Source: Mycolicibacterium insubricum (GTDB lineage: Bacteria > Actinomycetota > Actinomycetes > Mycobacteriales > Mycobacteriaceae). From it: DNA of 64,000 nucleotides. The notes under the pieces are model-generated. The model had not been told where the DNA came from, searched no databases, and saw nothing but the letters and a program-made list of their open reading frames with translations. Each line of letters begins with the position of its first letter. The first letter of the stretch is position 1. Shown piece by piece: positions 1 to 10,600 of the stretch. A program made the position numbers and the translations under genes. The stretch covers positions 2,542,001 to 2,606,000 of the forward strand of contig NZ_AP022618.1 in NCBI RefSeq assembly GCF_010731615.1, in the 5' to 3' direction.

Positions 1-647
1 CGATCAAGCAGGCCGAGGGCCAGAAGCAGTCGCAGATCCTGGCGGCCGAGGGCGCCAAGCAGGCCGCGATCCTGGGCGCCGAGGCCGAGCGGCAGTCCCG
101 GATCCTGCGCGCCGAGGGTGAGCGGGCCGCCCAGTACCTCAAGGCCCAGGGCGAGGCGAAAGCCATCGAGAAGACGTTCGCGGCCATCAAGGCCGGCCGG
201 CCCACCCCGGAATTGCTGGCCTACCAGTATCTGCAGACCCTGCCGGAGATGGCCAAGGGCGAGGCCAACAAGGTGTGGCTGGTGCCCAGCGACTTCGGTT
301 CTGCGCTACAGGGTTTCACCAAGATGCTGGGGGCACCCGGAGACGACGGCGTGTTCCGCTACACCCCGTCACCGGTCGATCCGGCGCCGACGGGCACCGA
401 CGACGAGGACGTGGCCGACTGGTTCACCGGCGGCACCGATCCGGGCACGGCGCGGGCCGTCGCCGCCGCCGAAGCGGCCGCCGCGGCGCCGTCACCGACG
501 TTGCCGGGCACCCCGCCGTCGATCCCGGGCGGACCCGCTGTGCCGCCGCAGGGATTGGCCTCCCCGCCGCCCGGGTACCCGCAGCCGACGGGAACTCCGC
601 AACCCGGCGTGCCGCAATCCGGAATGCCGCAACACCGAAGGGACTGA
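1..647 (+). CDS. SPFH/band-7 family membrane-associated protein, C-terminal part (Rv1488-like)
   Basis: The gene enters from the left edge and is read in the frame whose first full codon is at 3; only the last 214 codons are present. The visible part opens with the alanine- and glutamate-rich coiled-coil repeats (AEGAKQAAILGAEAERQ) typical of the end of the SPFH domain, followed by the conserved LLAYQYLQTLP and a segment reading NKVWLVPSDFG. The tail is rich in proline, glycine and glutamine and is probably disordered. Proteins of this stomatin/prohibitin/QmcA type form membrane-bound oligomers and are linked to membrane quality control. The neighbours match the Rv1488 position of M. tuberculosis. 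The start and N-terminal membrane anchor lie outside the window. Confidence 0.85.
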   Translation, partial: IKQAEGQKQSQILAAEGAKQAAILGAEAERQSRILRAEGERAAQYLKAQGEAKAIEKTFAAIKAGRPTPELLAYQYLQTLPEMAKGEANKVWLVPSDFGSALQGFTKMLGAPGDDGVFRYTPSPVDPAPTGTDDEDVADWFTGGTDPGTARAVAAAEAAAAAPSPTLPGTPPSIPGGPAVPPQGLASPPPGYPQPTGTPQPGVPQSGMPQHRRD

Positions 648-651
648 CCCA

Positions 652-1011
652 ATGCCCGCACTGAACTCCAACCGCACCTACGCCGCGCTGGCCGCGTTCC
701 AGGCCGCCGACGCCGTCGCGTGCGCGATCCCCGCACCGCAGATCACCGCGGCCCTCGACGCGGTGAACTGCCCGCCGGAGATCCGCCCGGTGCTGCCGGT
801 GGTCAAGGCCGCCTCGGCGATCGGCCTGCTGTCGGTGTACCGCTTCCCGGGCCTGGCCCGGCTGACCACCGTCATGCTCACCATCTACTTCACCCTCGCC
901 GTCGGCGCGCACGTGAAGGCCAAGGACTTCAGCCCCGGGCTGGGTGCGGCGTCGTCGTTCCTGGCGCTGTTCGCCACCCTGGCCGCCACGGGCCCGCAGC
1001 GCGAGTCCTAG
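652..1011 (+). CDS. DoxX-like small integral membrane protein
   Basis: A 119-residue protein starting at ATG 652, four bases after the SPFH stop codon, so the two are probably co-transcribed. It is hydrophobic, with about three or four predicted membrane spans: residues near 8-25, 48-65, 70-90 and 97-115. The pattern of a Lys-Ala-Ala-rich helix, then GLLSVYRFPGLARLT, then FTLAVGAHVKAKDF fits the DoxX/DoxX_2 superfamily. No catalytic residues are evident and a precise function cannot be given. The start is chosen because it is the first in-frame ATG after the upstream stop and gives a full-length DoxX fold. Confidence 0.7.
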   Translation: MPALNSNRTYAALAAFQAADAVACAIPAPQITAALDAVNCPPEIRPVLPVVKAASAIGLLSVYRFPGLARLTTVMLTIYFTLAVGAHVKAKDFSPGLGAASSFLALFATLAATGPQRES

Positions 1012-1032
1012 CCGGGCCACTCCTGCTGATTC

Positions 1033-1884
1033 TCAGGCCGCCGGGGCGCTGATCTCATCGCCGTGGTGGGCATGTTGGGCGTGCACATGCCGGCGGTGCA
1101 TCCGCCACTCGTACACCAGCCCGGCGATCCCCACCCCGGCCGTGCACGCCGACACCAGCAGCAGGACCGGGCTGACGGTTCCGGTCATTGCGTCGCCGAG
1201 GACCACCACCGCGGCGGTGCCCGGCAGCAGGCCGGCCATCGTGGCCAGCGTGTAGGGCGCCAGGCGCACCGTCGAGGCGCCCGCCGCGTAGTTGATCACC
1301 GAGAACGGGATCGCCGGGATCAGCCGCAGCGACAGCACCGCCGGCCAGCCGCGCCGGCGCAGGTGCTCGTCGGCGGCCTCCATTCGCGGATGGGCCAGCA
1401 CCCGGGACAACCGCCAGTCGAACGCGCGGACGGCCAGCATGGCCAGTACTGCGCTGATGGTGCTGGCGGTCACCGCGATGAGGACGCCCAACGCCGACCC
1501 GAAGAGCAGGCCAGCGGCCAGGGTGAAGGCGGTGCGAGGGAACGGAAACACGGTGACCAGGGCGTGCGCGGCCAGGAACGCCAGCGGCAGCCACGGCCCG
1601 GCGGCCGCCGACCAGTCGCGCATCTGCATCGCCGAGGGCAGCGGGACCCACAGTACGATCGCCACCAATGCGACCAGCGCAATCGAGGTGAACACCACCC
1701 GCCGGCCGGAGAGTTGGCGGGCGACGGCGAACACGGTGACCGGCAGCGTGCGGAGCACCGCCAACGAGCGTCGCAAACTCCCATCGGGCCCGGCCACGGA
1801 AAACCAGCGTACGGGTTCCCGATGAACAACCGGTGTTACCGGCCGGTAGCCAGCGGCCGGATCGAAACCGCCGGTCACCATCAT
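1033..1884 (-). CDS. TVP38/TMEM64 (SNARE-associated, DedA-like) family membrane protein
   Basis: A 283-residue polytopic membrane protein, the equivalent of Rv1491c by sequence character and position. After a basic N-terminal tail of about 55 residues there is a first span (TSIALVALVAIVLWVPLP). The family core follows: FLAAHALVTVFPFPRTAFTLAAGLLFG, then an RAFDWRL segment, then the conserved LRLIPAIPFSVINYAAG motif. Further spans lie near the C-terminus, which ends in a His-rich cytoplasmic tail (RRHVHAQHAHHGDE). Such proteins are related to DedA lipid scramblases; no specific substrate can be deduced. Two adjacent ATG codons (1884 and 1881) are possible starts. The gene is divergent from mutA with only 37 bp between the starts, so the promoters must overlap. 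Confidence 0.85.
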   Translation of the reverse strand: MMVTGGFDPAAGYRPVTPVVHREPVRWFSVAGPDGSLRRSLAVLRTLPVTVFAVARQLSGRRVVFTSIALVALVAIVLWVPLPSAMQMRDWSAAAGPWLPLAFLAAHALVTVFPFPRTAFTLAAGLLFGSALGVLIAVTASTISAVLAMLAVRAFDWRLSRVLAHPRMEAADEHLRRRGWPAVLSLRLIPAIPFSVINYAAGASTVRLAPYTLATMAGLLPGTAAVVVLGDAMTGTVSPVLLLVSACTAGVGIAGLVYEWRMHRRHVHAQHAHHGDEISAPAA

Positions 1885-1921
1885 TTAGCCTGAGGAGAAC
1901 GCCATTTCACAGGAGCTGCCA

Positions 1922-3804
1922 GTGTCTTCAGGGGTATCCGTCGAGCCCGCCCACCGGGCCGAGTTGGAAAAGACCCGCGCCCAGTGGCGCTCCGGGGTCG
2001 CCAAGGTGCTGTCCAAGACCACCCGCAAAGAGCCCGCCGAGCTCGGCGACGAGCCGGAACGGCTGCTCGACACCCTCACCTACGAGGGCGTCACCGTCCG
2101 TCCGCTCTACACCGCGCTCGACGAGCTGCCCGAGGCCCCGCTGCCCGGGCAGTGGCCGTTCACCCGCGGTGGCGAGGCCACCCGCGACGTGCTGGCCGGC
2201 TGGAAGGTCGCCGACGTGCACCCGCTGCCGGGACTGACGGTCGCCGACGCCAACGCCGCGCTGCTGGCCGAGCTCGGTATCGGCATCAGTGCCCTGGTGC
2301 TGCGCGTCGGGGACGACGGCGTCGCGTCCGGCGACCTGGACCGGCTGCTCGAAGGCGTCTATGTCGAGCTGGTACCGATCATCATGGAAGGCGCCGTGGG
2401 CGCCGAGTACACCGCCAACACCGACGCTTTGCTGCGGCTGGCCGCCGCCGTCAAACCCGAATACCGCGCGTCGGTGTCGATCGACCTGGGCGCCGACCCG
2501 CTGACCGCCGCGCTCACCGGTGCGGCCGCCCCGACGCTGGAGGACGTCACGGCCGTCGCCGTCCGGAGCCACAACGCCGGCCCCGGCATCCGCGCCATCA
2601 CCGTCGACGGCGCCGCCCTGCACAACCGCGGCGCCGACGCCGCCCTGGAACTCGCCGGAGCCATCGCCGCGGGCACCGACTACCTGCGGGCGCTGACCTC
2701 GGCGGGACTGTCCACCGCAGACGCGTTGCGCCAGATCAGCTTCCGCGTCGCGGTGGCCGATGACCAGTTCGCCGGCATCGCGAAACTGCGTGCGCTGCGG
2801 CTGCTGTGGGCCCGGGTGGCCGAGGTGGCCGGCGCCCCGGAAGCCGGCGCCACCCGGGTGCACGCCGTCGCGTCGCTGGCCATGATGAGCCAGCGCGACC
2901 CCTGGGTGAACATGCTGCGCAGCACGCTGGCCGCCTTCAGCGCCGGGGTCGGCGGCGCCGACACCGTACAGCTGCACAACTTCGACGTCGCCATCCCCGG
3001 CGGCGTACCCGGCGCCGCTCCCGGCTTCGCCCGGCGCATCGCCCGCAACACCCAGCTGCTGCTGCTGGAGGAGTCGCACCTGGGCCGCGTCCTCGACCCG
3101 GGCGCGGGATCCTGGTTCGTGGAGGACCTCACCGAGGAACTCGCCGGAGCCGCCTGGACACACTTCCAGGCCATCGAGGCGCACGGGGGATTCAGCGCGG
3201 CAAGTGATTTCGTGAACGACACGGTCGCGCAGGTCCGCGACCGCCGCCGGGCCGACATCGCCCACCGCCGCGTCGCCGTCACCGGCGTCAACGAATTCCC
3301 CAACCTCGGCGAGGACCCGCTGCCCTACACCGAGGACTTGGCCGGCGTCGTGCGCTACGCCGCCGATTTCGAGGCGCTGCGGGATCGCTCCGACGCCTTC
3401 CTGGCCGCCTCCGGCTCCCGGCCCAAGGCGCTGCTGCTGCCGCTGGGCCCGCTGGCTGAGCACAACGGGCGCACCACGTTCGCCGCCAACCTGCTGGCCT
3501 CCGGCGGCATCGAGGCGATCAACCCCGGCCAGCTCGACGCCGCCGGTATCGCCGACGCCGTCGCCGCGGCAACCGAATCCGGCCTGCGCGGTGACATCGC
3601 GGTCATCTGCGGCACCGACGCACGCTACGGCGAGGAGGCCGCGGCGATCGTCGAGGCCGCTCACGGTGCGGGGCTGGCCCAGGTGTTCCTGGCCGGACCG
3701 CAGCGCGCGGTCGCCGAGGCGCCGGTGCAGCCCGACGGCTACCTGAACATGAAAATCGATGCCGTCGAAGCGCTTTCGGCGATGCTGACCCGATTGGGGG
3801 CGTG

Positions 3805-3805
<1 letters not shown>
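1922..3805 (+). CDS. mutA: Methylmalonyl-CoA mutase, small (beta) subunit
   Basis: A 627-residue subunit of the adenosylcobalamin-dependent mutase that interconverts succinyl-CoA and (R)-methylmalonyl-CoA. It has the TIM-barrel domain typical of the family ([77 protein letters not shown]). The C-terminal Rossmann-like domain lacks the cobalamin-ligating DxHxxG motif, as expected of the non-catalytic subunit. It starts at GTG 1922, with AGGAG seven bases upstream. The stop codon shares one base with the mutB ATG (TGATG), giving translational coupling. The position next to a methylmalonyl-using PKS locus is of interest. Equivalent of Rv1492. Confidence 0.96.
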
Positions 3806-6072
<2,267 letters not shown>

Positions 6073-6075
6073 CGC

Positions 6076-7047
6076 GTGGACATCACCAGCCTCGCCGCCG
6101 GGATCCGGGCGGGCGATCGGTCCGTCCTGGCCCGGGCCATCACCTTGGTCGAATCCACCCGCCCCGACCACCGGGACCAGGCCCAGCATCTGCTGCTGGA
6201 GCTGATGCCGGAAGCCGGCAGCGCCATGCACGTCGGCATCACCGGCGTACCCGGGGTTGGCAAGTCGACCTCGATCGAGGCCCTCGGCATGTACCTGATC
6301 GAGGCCGGTCACCGGGTCGCGGTGCTTGCGGTGGACCCGTCGTCCACCCGGACCGGGGGTTCCATCCTCGGCGACAAGACCCGGATGGGCCGGCTGTCCG
6401 TGCACCCCGACGGCTACGTCCGCCCGTCGCCGACGTCGGGCACCCTCGGCGGGGTCACCAAGGCGACCCGGGAGACCATCGTGCTGCTGGAGGCGGCCGG
6501 ATTCGACATCGTCCTGGTGGAGACGGTCGGCGTCGGTCAGTCCGAGGTCGCCGTCGCCGACATGGTCGACACCTTCGTCTTCCTCACCCTGGCCCGCACC
6601 GGCGACCAGCTGCAGGGCATCAAGAAGGGTGTGCTGGAGCTCGCCGACATCGTGGTGGTCAACAAGGCCGACGGCGCGCACAAGATGGAGGCCCGCTCGG
6701 CCGCCCGGGAGCTGGCCGGTGCGATCCGGCTGATCTACCCGCGCGAGACCCTGTGGCGGCCCCCGGTGCTCACCATGAGTGCCCTGGAGGGCACCGGCGT
6801 GACCGAACTGTGGAACACCGTCTGCGATCACCGCCGGGTATTGACCGAGGCCGGTGAGTTCGAAACCCGGCGCCGCAACCAGCAGGTCGACTGGATGTGG
6901 GCGATGGTGCGCGACGAGGTGCTGGACCGGGTGCTCACCGCGCGCGGGGTCAAGGCGATCCGGGCCGACGTCGAGTCGGCCGTTCGGGAGGGCCGGCTCA
7001 CCGCGGTGTTGGGGGCCGAACAGATTCTGGCGGCGGTGGCTGAGTAA
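6076..7047 (+). CDS. meaB: Methylmalonyl-CoA mutase-associated GTPase MeaB (ArgK family)
   Basis: A 323-residue P-loop GTPase that guards methylmalonyl-CoA mutase, gating cobalamin loading and preventing inactivation. Walker A is GVPGVGKST at residues 57-65. The switch region (LAVDPSSTRTGGSILGDKTRM), the DIVLVETVGVGQSE segment and the NKADGAHK specificity motif are all present, and the C-terminal dimerisation arm is intact. The start is GTG 6076, three bases after mutB, so it is co-translated with the mutase genes. It is the equivalent of Rv1496. The stop codon runs into a short hairpin at 7047-7062 that may end the operon. Confidence 0.95.
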   Translation: MDITSLAAGIRAGDRSVLARAITLVESTRPDHRDQAQHLLLELMPEAGSAMHVGITGVPGVGKSTSIEALGMYLIEAGHRVAVLAVDPSSTRTGGSILGDKTRMGRLSVHPDGYVRPSPTSGTLGGVTKATRETIVLLEAAGFDIVLVETVGVGQSEVAVADMVDTFVFLTLARTGDQLQGIKKGVLELADIVVVNKADGAHKMEARSAARELAGAIRLIYPRETLWRPPVLTMSALEGTGVTELWNTVCDHRRVLTEAGEFETRRRNQQVDWMWAMVRDEVLDRVLTARGVKAIRADVESAVREGRLTAVLGAEQILAAVAE

Positions 7048-7062
7048 CCGGAAGTCTCCGGT
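7047..7062 (+). terminator. Candidate hairpin terminator after meaB
   Basis: ACCGGA-AGTC-TCCGGT forms a 6-bp stem with a 4-base loop that begins at the last base of the meaB stop codon. There is no U-tract after it, which is common for mycobacterial terminators, so it is only a candidate. Confidence 0.35.
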
Positions 7063-7148
7063 GTGACCGCGCGGCGGATTTGCGCACGGGGATTTTCTGG
7101 TGTTTTCCGACGGTGCTTCGGCCGAATGAGGTGCCGGCCCGACCATCG

Positions 7149-7207
7149 GACACGGTGTCGTCTCGCCATCCGACGACACCTAGATATCCCATTTCCGACA
7201 CCGTGTC
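7149..7207. promoter_or_regulatory. Pair of GACAC-N-GTGTC palindromes (candidate operators)
   Basis: GACACGGTGTC occupies 7149-7159 and GACACCGTGTC occupies 7197-7207. Both are perfect 5-bp inverted repeats around one base, with centres 48 bp apart. The 12-bp forms GACACGGTGTCG and CGACACCGTGTC are exact reverse complements. They sit about 230-280 bp upstream of the PKS promoter and 90-150 bp after meaB. Function is inferred from symmetry only. Confidence 0.45.
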
Positions 7208-7218
7208 GCGATTTTCGG

Positions 7219-7254
7219 CTACCTAGTCGAAACATGCTACGTAGTCGGAACATG
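7219..7254 (+). repeat. 18-bp tandem direct repeat, two copies
   Basis: CTACCTAGTCGAAACATG at 7219-7236 is followed without a gap by CTACGTAGTCGGAACATG at 7237-7254, with two mismatches in 18. A third AACATG occurs at 7264-7269 inside the palindrome AAACATGTTT (7263-7272). The array lies in the PKS upstream region and may be a set of protein-binding sites. Confidence 0.7.
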
Positions 7255-7430
7255 CTGTGAGCAAACATGTTTTGAATCGCTGATTGGACGCTGGTCGCCA
7301 TCTTTCGGCCTTGGCGGCCATCGGTACAGCTATGAACCCGCTGAGAGTCGGTGATGAAAAGCGTTGAGCTGCAATATGACTTGATCTGTCAAAAAATCGT
7401 GCCGGGGGAGACGTCGCGTCGAGGGAGGCC

Positions 7431-7459
7431 TTGACAGCCTTCCTGGCCGATCCTATGGT
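7431..7459 (+). promoter_or_regulatory. SigA-type promoter of the PKS operon
   Basis: A perfect -35 box TTGACA (7431-7436) is separated by exactly 17 bp from TATGGT (7454-7459), a good -10. Transcription would start near 7466. This predicts a leader of about 145 bases to the chosen PKS start at 7610. Confidence 0.7.
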
Positions 7460-7609
7460 TTGCGTGAAATCAGCGGTATTGCTTGATGTTCGATGACGCA
7501 CATCAAAGAATCGCTCACATTGGTCCGGGACGTCGAAACCTGTCCGGGGCTCATTTCGCGTCCCGCAGTCGCGGCCGCACCTTTATCCGGGCGAGGAGTT
7601 CTGTCAGGC

Positions 7610-10600
7610 ATGTCTGCGTCTTCGTACACGCCCGTCGCAGTGATCGGGATGGCCTGCAGACTGCCCGGTGGCATCGACTCGCCGGACTCGCTGTGGACCG
7701 CCCTGCTGGGAGCAGAAGACCTGGTCAGCACCGTTCCGCCCGGGCGCTGGGACGCCGATGACTACTACGACCCGCAACCCGGAGTGCCCGGTCGGTCGGT
7801 GTCCAAGTGGGGTGGGTTCATCGACGATGTCGCCGGATTCGACGCCGAATTCTTCGGTATCGGCGGGGCGGAGGCCACCGCGATCGACCCACAACACCGG
7901 GTACTGCTCGAAACCGCCTGGGAAGCAGTCGAACACGCGGGGATCGACCCGAAATCCCTGGCCGGCACCCGCACCGGAGTGTTCGTGGGCATGACCCACG
8001 GCGACTACCAGTTGCTGGCCGCCGACGCCAATGTCATCGAGGGCCCATACGGGTTCACCGGCACCAACTACAGCCTGGCTTCTGGTCGGATCGCCTACGC
8101 GCTGGGTGCCTGCGGCCCCGCCTACACGGTGGATGCGGCCTGCTCATCGGGTTTGCTCGCAGTCCACCTCGCCTGCCGCAGCCTCGATGACGGCGAAAGC
8201 GACACCGCGCTGGCCGGCGGGGTATCACTGCTGCTGGACCCGCGCAAGATGGTGTCCGGATCCGCGCAGGGCATGCTGTCGGCGACCGGACGGTGCCGGG
8301 CGTTCGACGTCGCCGCCGACGGGTTCGTCTCAGCCGAGGGTTCGGCCGTCCTCATGCTCAAACGGCTGGCCGACGCTCGGCGCGACGGGGACCGGGTTCT
8401 CGCGGTGATCCGTGGCACCGCCGCCAACCAGGACGGGCACACCGTCAACATCGCCACCCCGTCCATGTCGGCGCAACGGGCGGTATATACCACCGCACTG
8501 ACTGCGGCCGATGTCGATCCGTGTAGCGTCGGAATGGTCGAGGCGCACGGCACCGGCACCCCGGTGGGTGACCCCATCGAGTACGAGAGCCTGGCCGGCG
8601 TCTACGGAACCGCCGGACCATGCGCGCTGGGATCGGTGAAAACCAATGTGGGACACAGTCAGTCAGCCGCCGGTGCAGTCAGCCTGATCAAGGCGGTGCT
8701 GTCGGTTTCTCACGGCATCGTGCCAGCGAATCTGCACTTCTCCGGCCTGCCCGAGAAACTCCAGTCGATCCCGACCGGTCTGTTCGTGCCCCAACAGACC
8801 ACCGATTGGCCGGTCACCGGGGACGGACCCCGCCGGGCCGCGGTCTCGGCCTACGGCTTGTCCGGCACCAACGTACACGCCGTCATCGAGCAGGCTCACG
8901 ACGAGATCCCGCAGCCCGCACCCGGAGCCGACACCGCGCCGGCTCTGTTCACCGTTTCGGCGAGCTCGGAAGAGGAGCTGCGACGCAGCGCGATCCGCCT
9001 GGCGCAGTGGGTGTCCGGACCATTCGAAGACACCGGTGCCGGGCTGGGAGATCTTGCCTACACGCTGGCCCGCCGCCGTGGCCACCGGCGCCATCGGGTG
9101 GCGGTGACGGCCCGCGACAGCGCCGAGTTGGGGACCGCGCTACATGATGCGGGGGCACTGGCGCACCCGGCCGCGGTGGGGAACGACGACCGCGGGCCGG
9201 TCTGGGTGTTCTCCGGCCATGGCTCCCAGTGGCCCGCGATGGGCGCAGGATTGTTGCGCACCGAGCCCGAATTTGCTTCAGCCATAGCTGAACTGGAACC
9301 GTTGATGGTAGCGGAGGCGGGCTTTTCGATCACCGAACTGCTGACCGACCCCGCGCCCGTCACTGCCATGGACCGGGTCCAGCCGGCGGTGTTCGCCGTA
9401 CAGATCGGGCTGGCCGCGACGCTACGGGGCCACGGCGTGCACCCGGCCGCGGTGATCGGTCATTCCATGGGTGAGGTCGCCGCCGCAGTCGTGGCCGGTG
9501 GACTGTCGCTGCGCGACGGCGTCGCGGTCATCTGCCGCCGCTCGGCCCTGATGGCCTCGATCGCCGGCTCCGGAGCCATGGCATCGGTGGAACTGCCCGC
9601 CGCCCAGGTCCTCTCCGAGCTCGCCGGTCGCGGTATCGGTGATGTAACCCTGGCGGTGGTGGCCGCACCGGGCTCCACCGTCGTCGGGGGCAACCGGGAT
9701 TCGATCCGGCAGTTGCTCGCCGACTGGGCCGCGCGGGACATCGCTGCGGCCGAGGTGGCCGTCGAGGTCGCCTCCCATTCCCCGGAGGTCGCGCCGATCC
9801 TCGACGACCTGATCGAGGCTCTGACCGATCTGAACCCCGGGGAACCGCATTGTGACTATTACTCGTCGACGCTCTACGACCCGCGCGACCGGGCTGATTG
9901 GGACGCGTATTACTGGGCGGACAATCTGCGACACACGGTCCGCTTCGCGGCAGCAGTCCAGGCCGCACTCGAGGACGGCCACCGCGTATTCGCCGAACTG
10001 TCCCCGCACCCCCTGCTGACCCACGCCGTCGACCAGACCGCGCGGGACCAGGACACCTCCGTGGCCACGGTGGCAGCCATGCGCCGCGACCAGGATGGGG
10101 CTGGCGGGTTGCTTCCGGTGGTCGGCGCCCTGTACGCCGCCGGAGCCGCGGTGGATTTCGGAGCGATCCTGCCGGACGGGTCCATGGTGGACGCGCCGCT
10201 GCCCAGCTGGACCCACCAGCACCTGATGGTCGACCGCGACGAAGCCGGACCGACTGGCCCGACCGTTGCCGCGCACCCACTGCTGGGCGCCCACGTGCGG
10301 CTGGCCGAGGAACCCGAACGCCACGTCTGGCAGGCCGATCTGGGGACCGACGTCCAGCCGTGGCTGGCAGACCACCGGGTGCACACCGCCGCAGCGTTGC
10401 CCGCGGCGGCGTACTGCGAAATGGCGCTGAGCGCGGCAAGCGCCGTGCACGGACCGGGTGCGATCGCCACCGATATCACCTTCGAGCAGCTGCTGCTGCT
10501 CGATCCCTCCACCACCGTGTCCAGCACGGCGAGCGTGGCCGTCGGTGGCGGCAGCGCGTTCGTCGTGGAGACCGGCGGTGACGGTGGCGCCGTGCGCCGA

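Larger units (their letters stand above)
7048..7609 (+). promoter_or_regulatory. Long regulatory region in front of the lipid-locus PKS
   Basis: These 562 bases hold no convincing gene and look poorer in G and C than the flanking coding regions. From left to right they contain a hairpin after meaB and two palindromes of the form GACAC-N-GTGTC (7149-7159 and 7197-7207). An 18-bp tandem repeat follows at 7219-7254, then the palindrome AAACATGTTT (7263-7272) and a TTGA-TCTG-TCAA inverted repeat (7381-7392). A strong SigA-like promoter at 7431-7459 completes the set. The density of symmetrical sites suggests control by one or more dimeric regulators. No matching regulator gene lies next to it. 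Confidence 0.6.

Noticed and set aside
7381..7392. TTGA-TCTG-TCAA as a separate operator or promoter.
   Set aside because: A 4-bp arm is too short to stand alone; it is noted only within the PKS regulatory region.
7493..7609. A longer PKS with 39 more N-terminal residues from ATG 7493.
   Set aside because: The added residues are not part of a ketosynthase and have no ribosome-binding site; kept only as an alternative.
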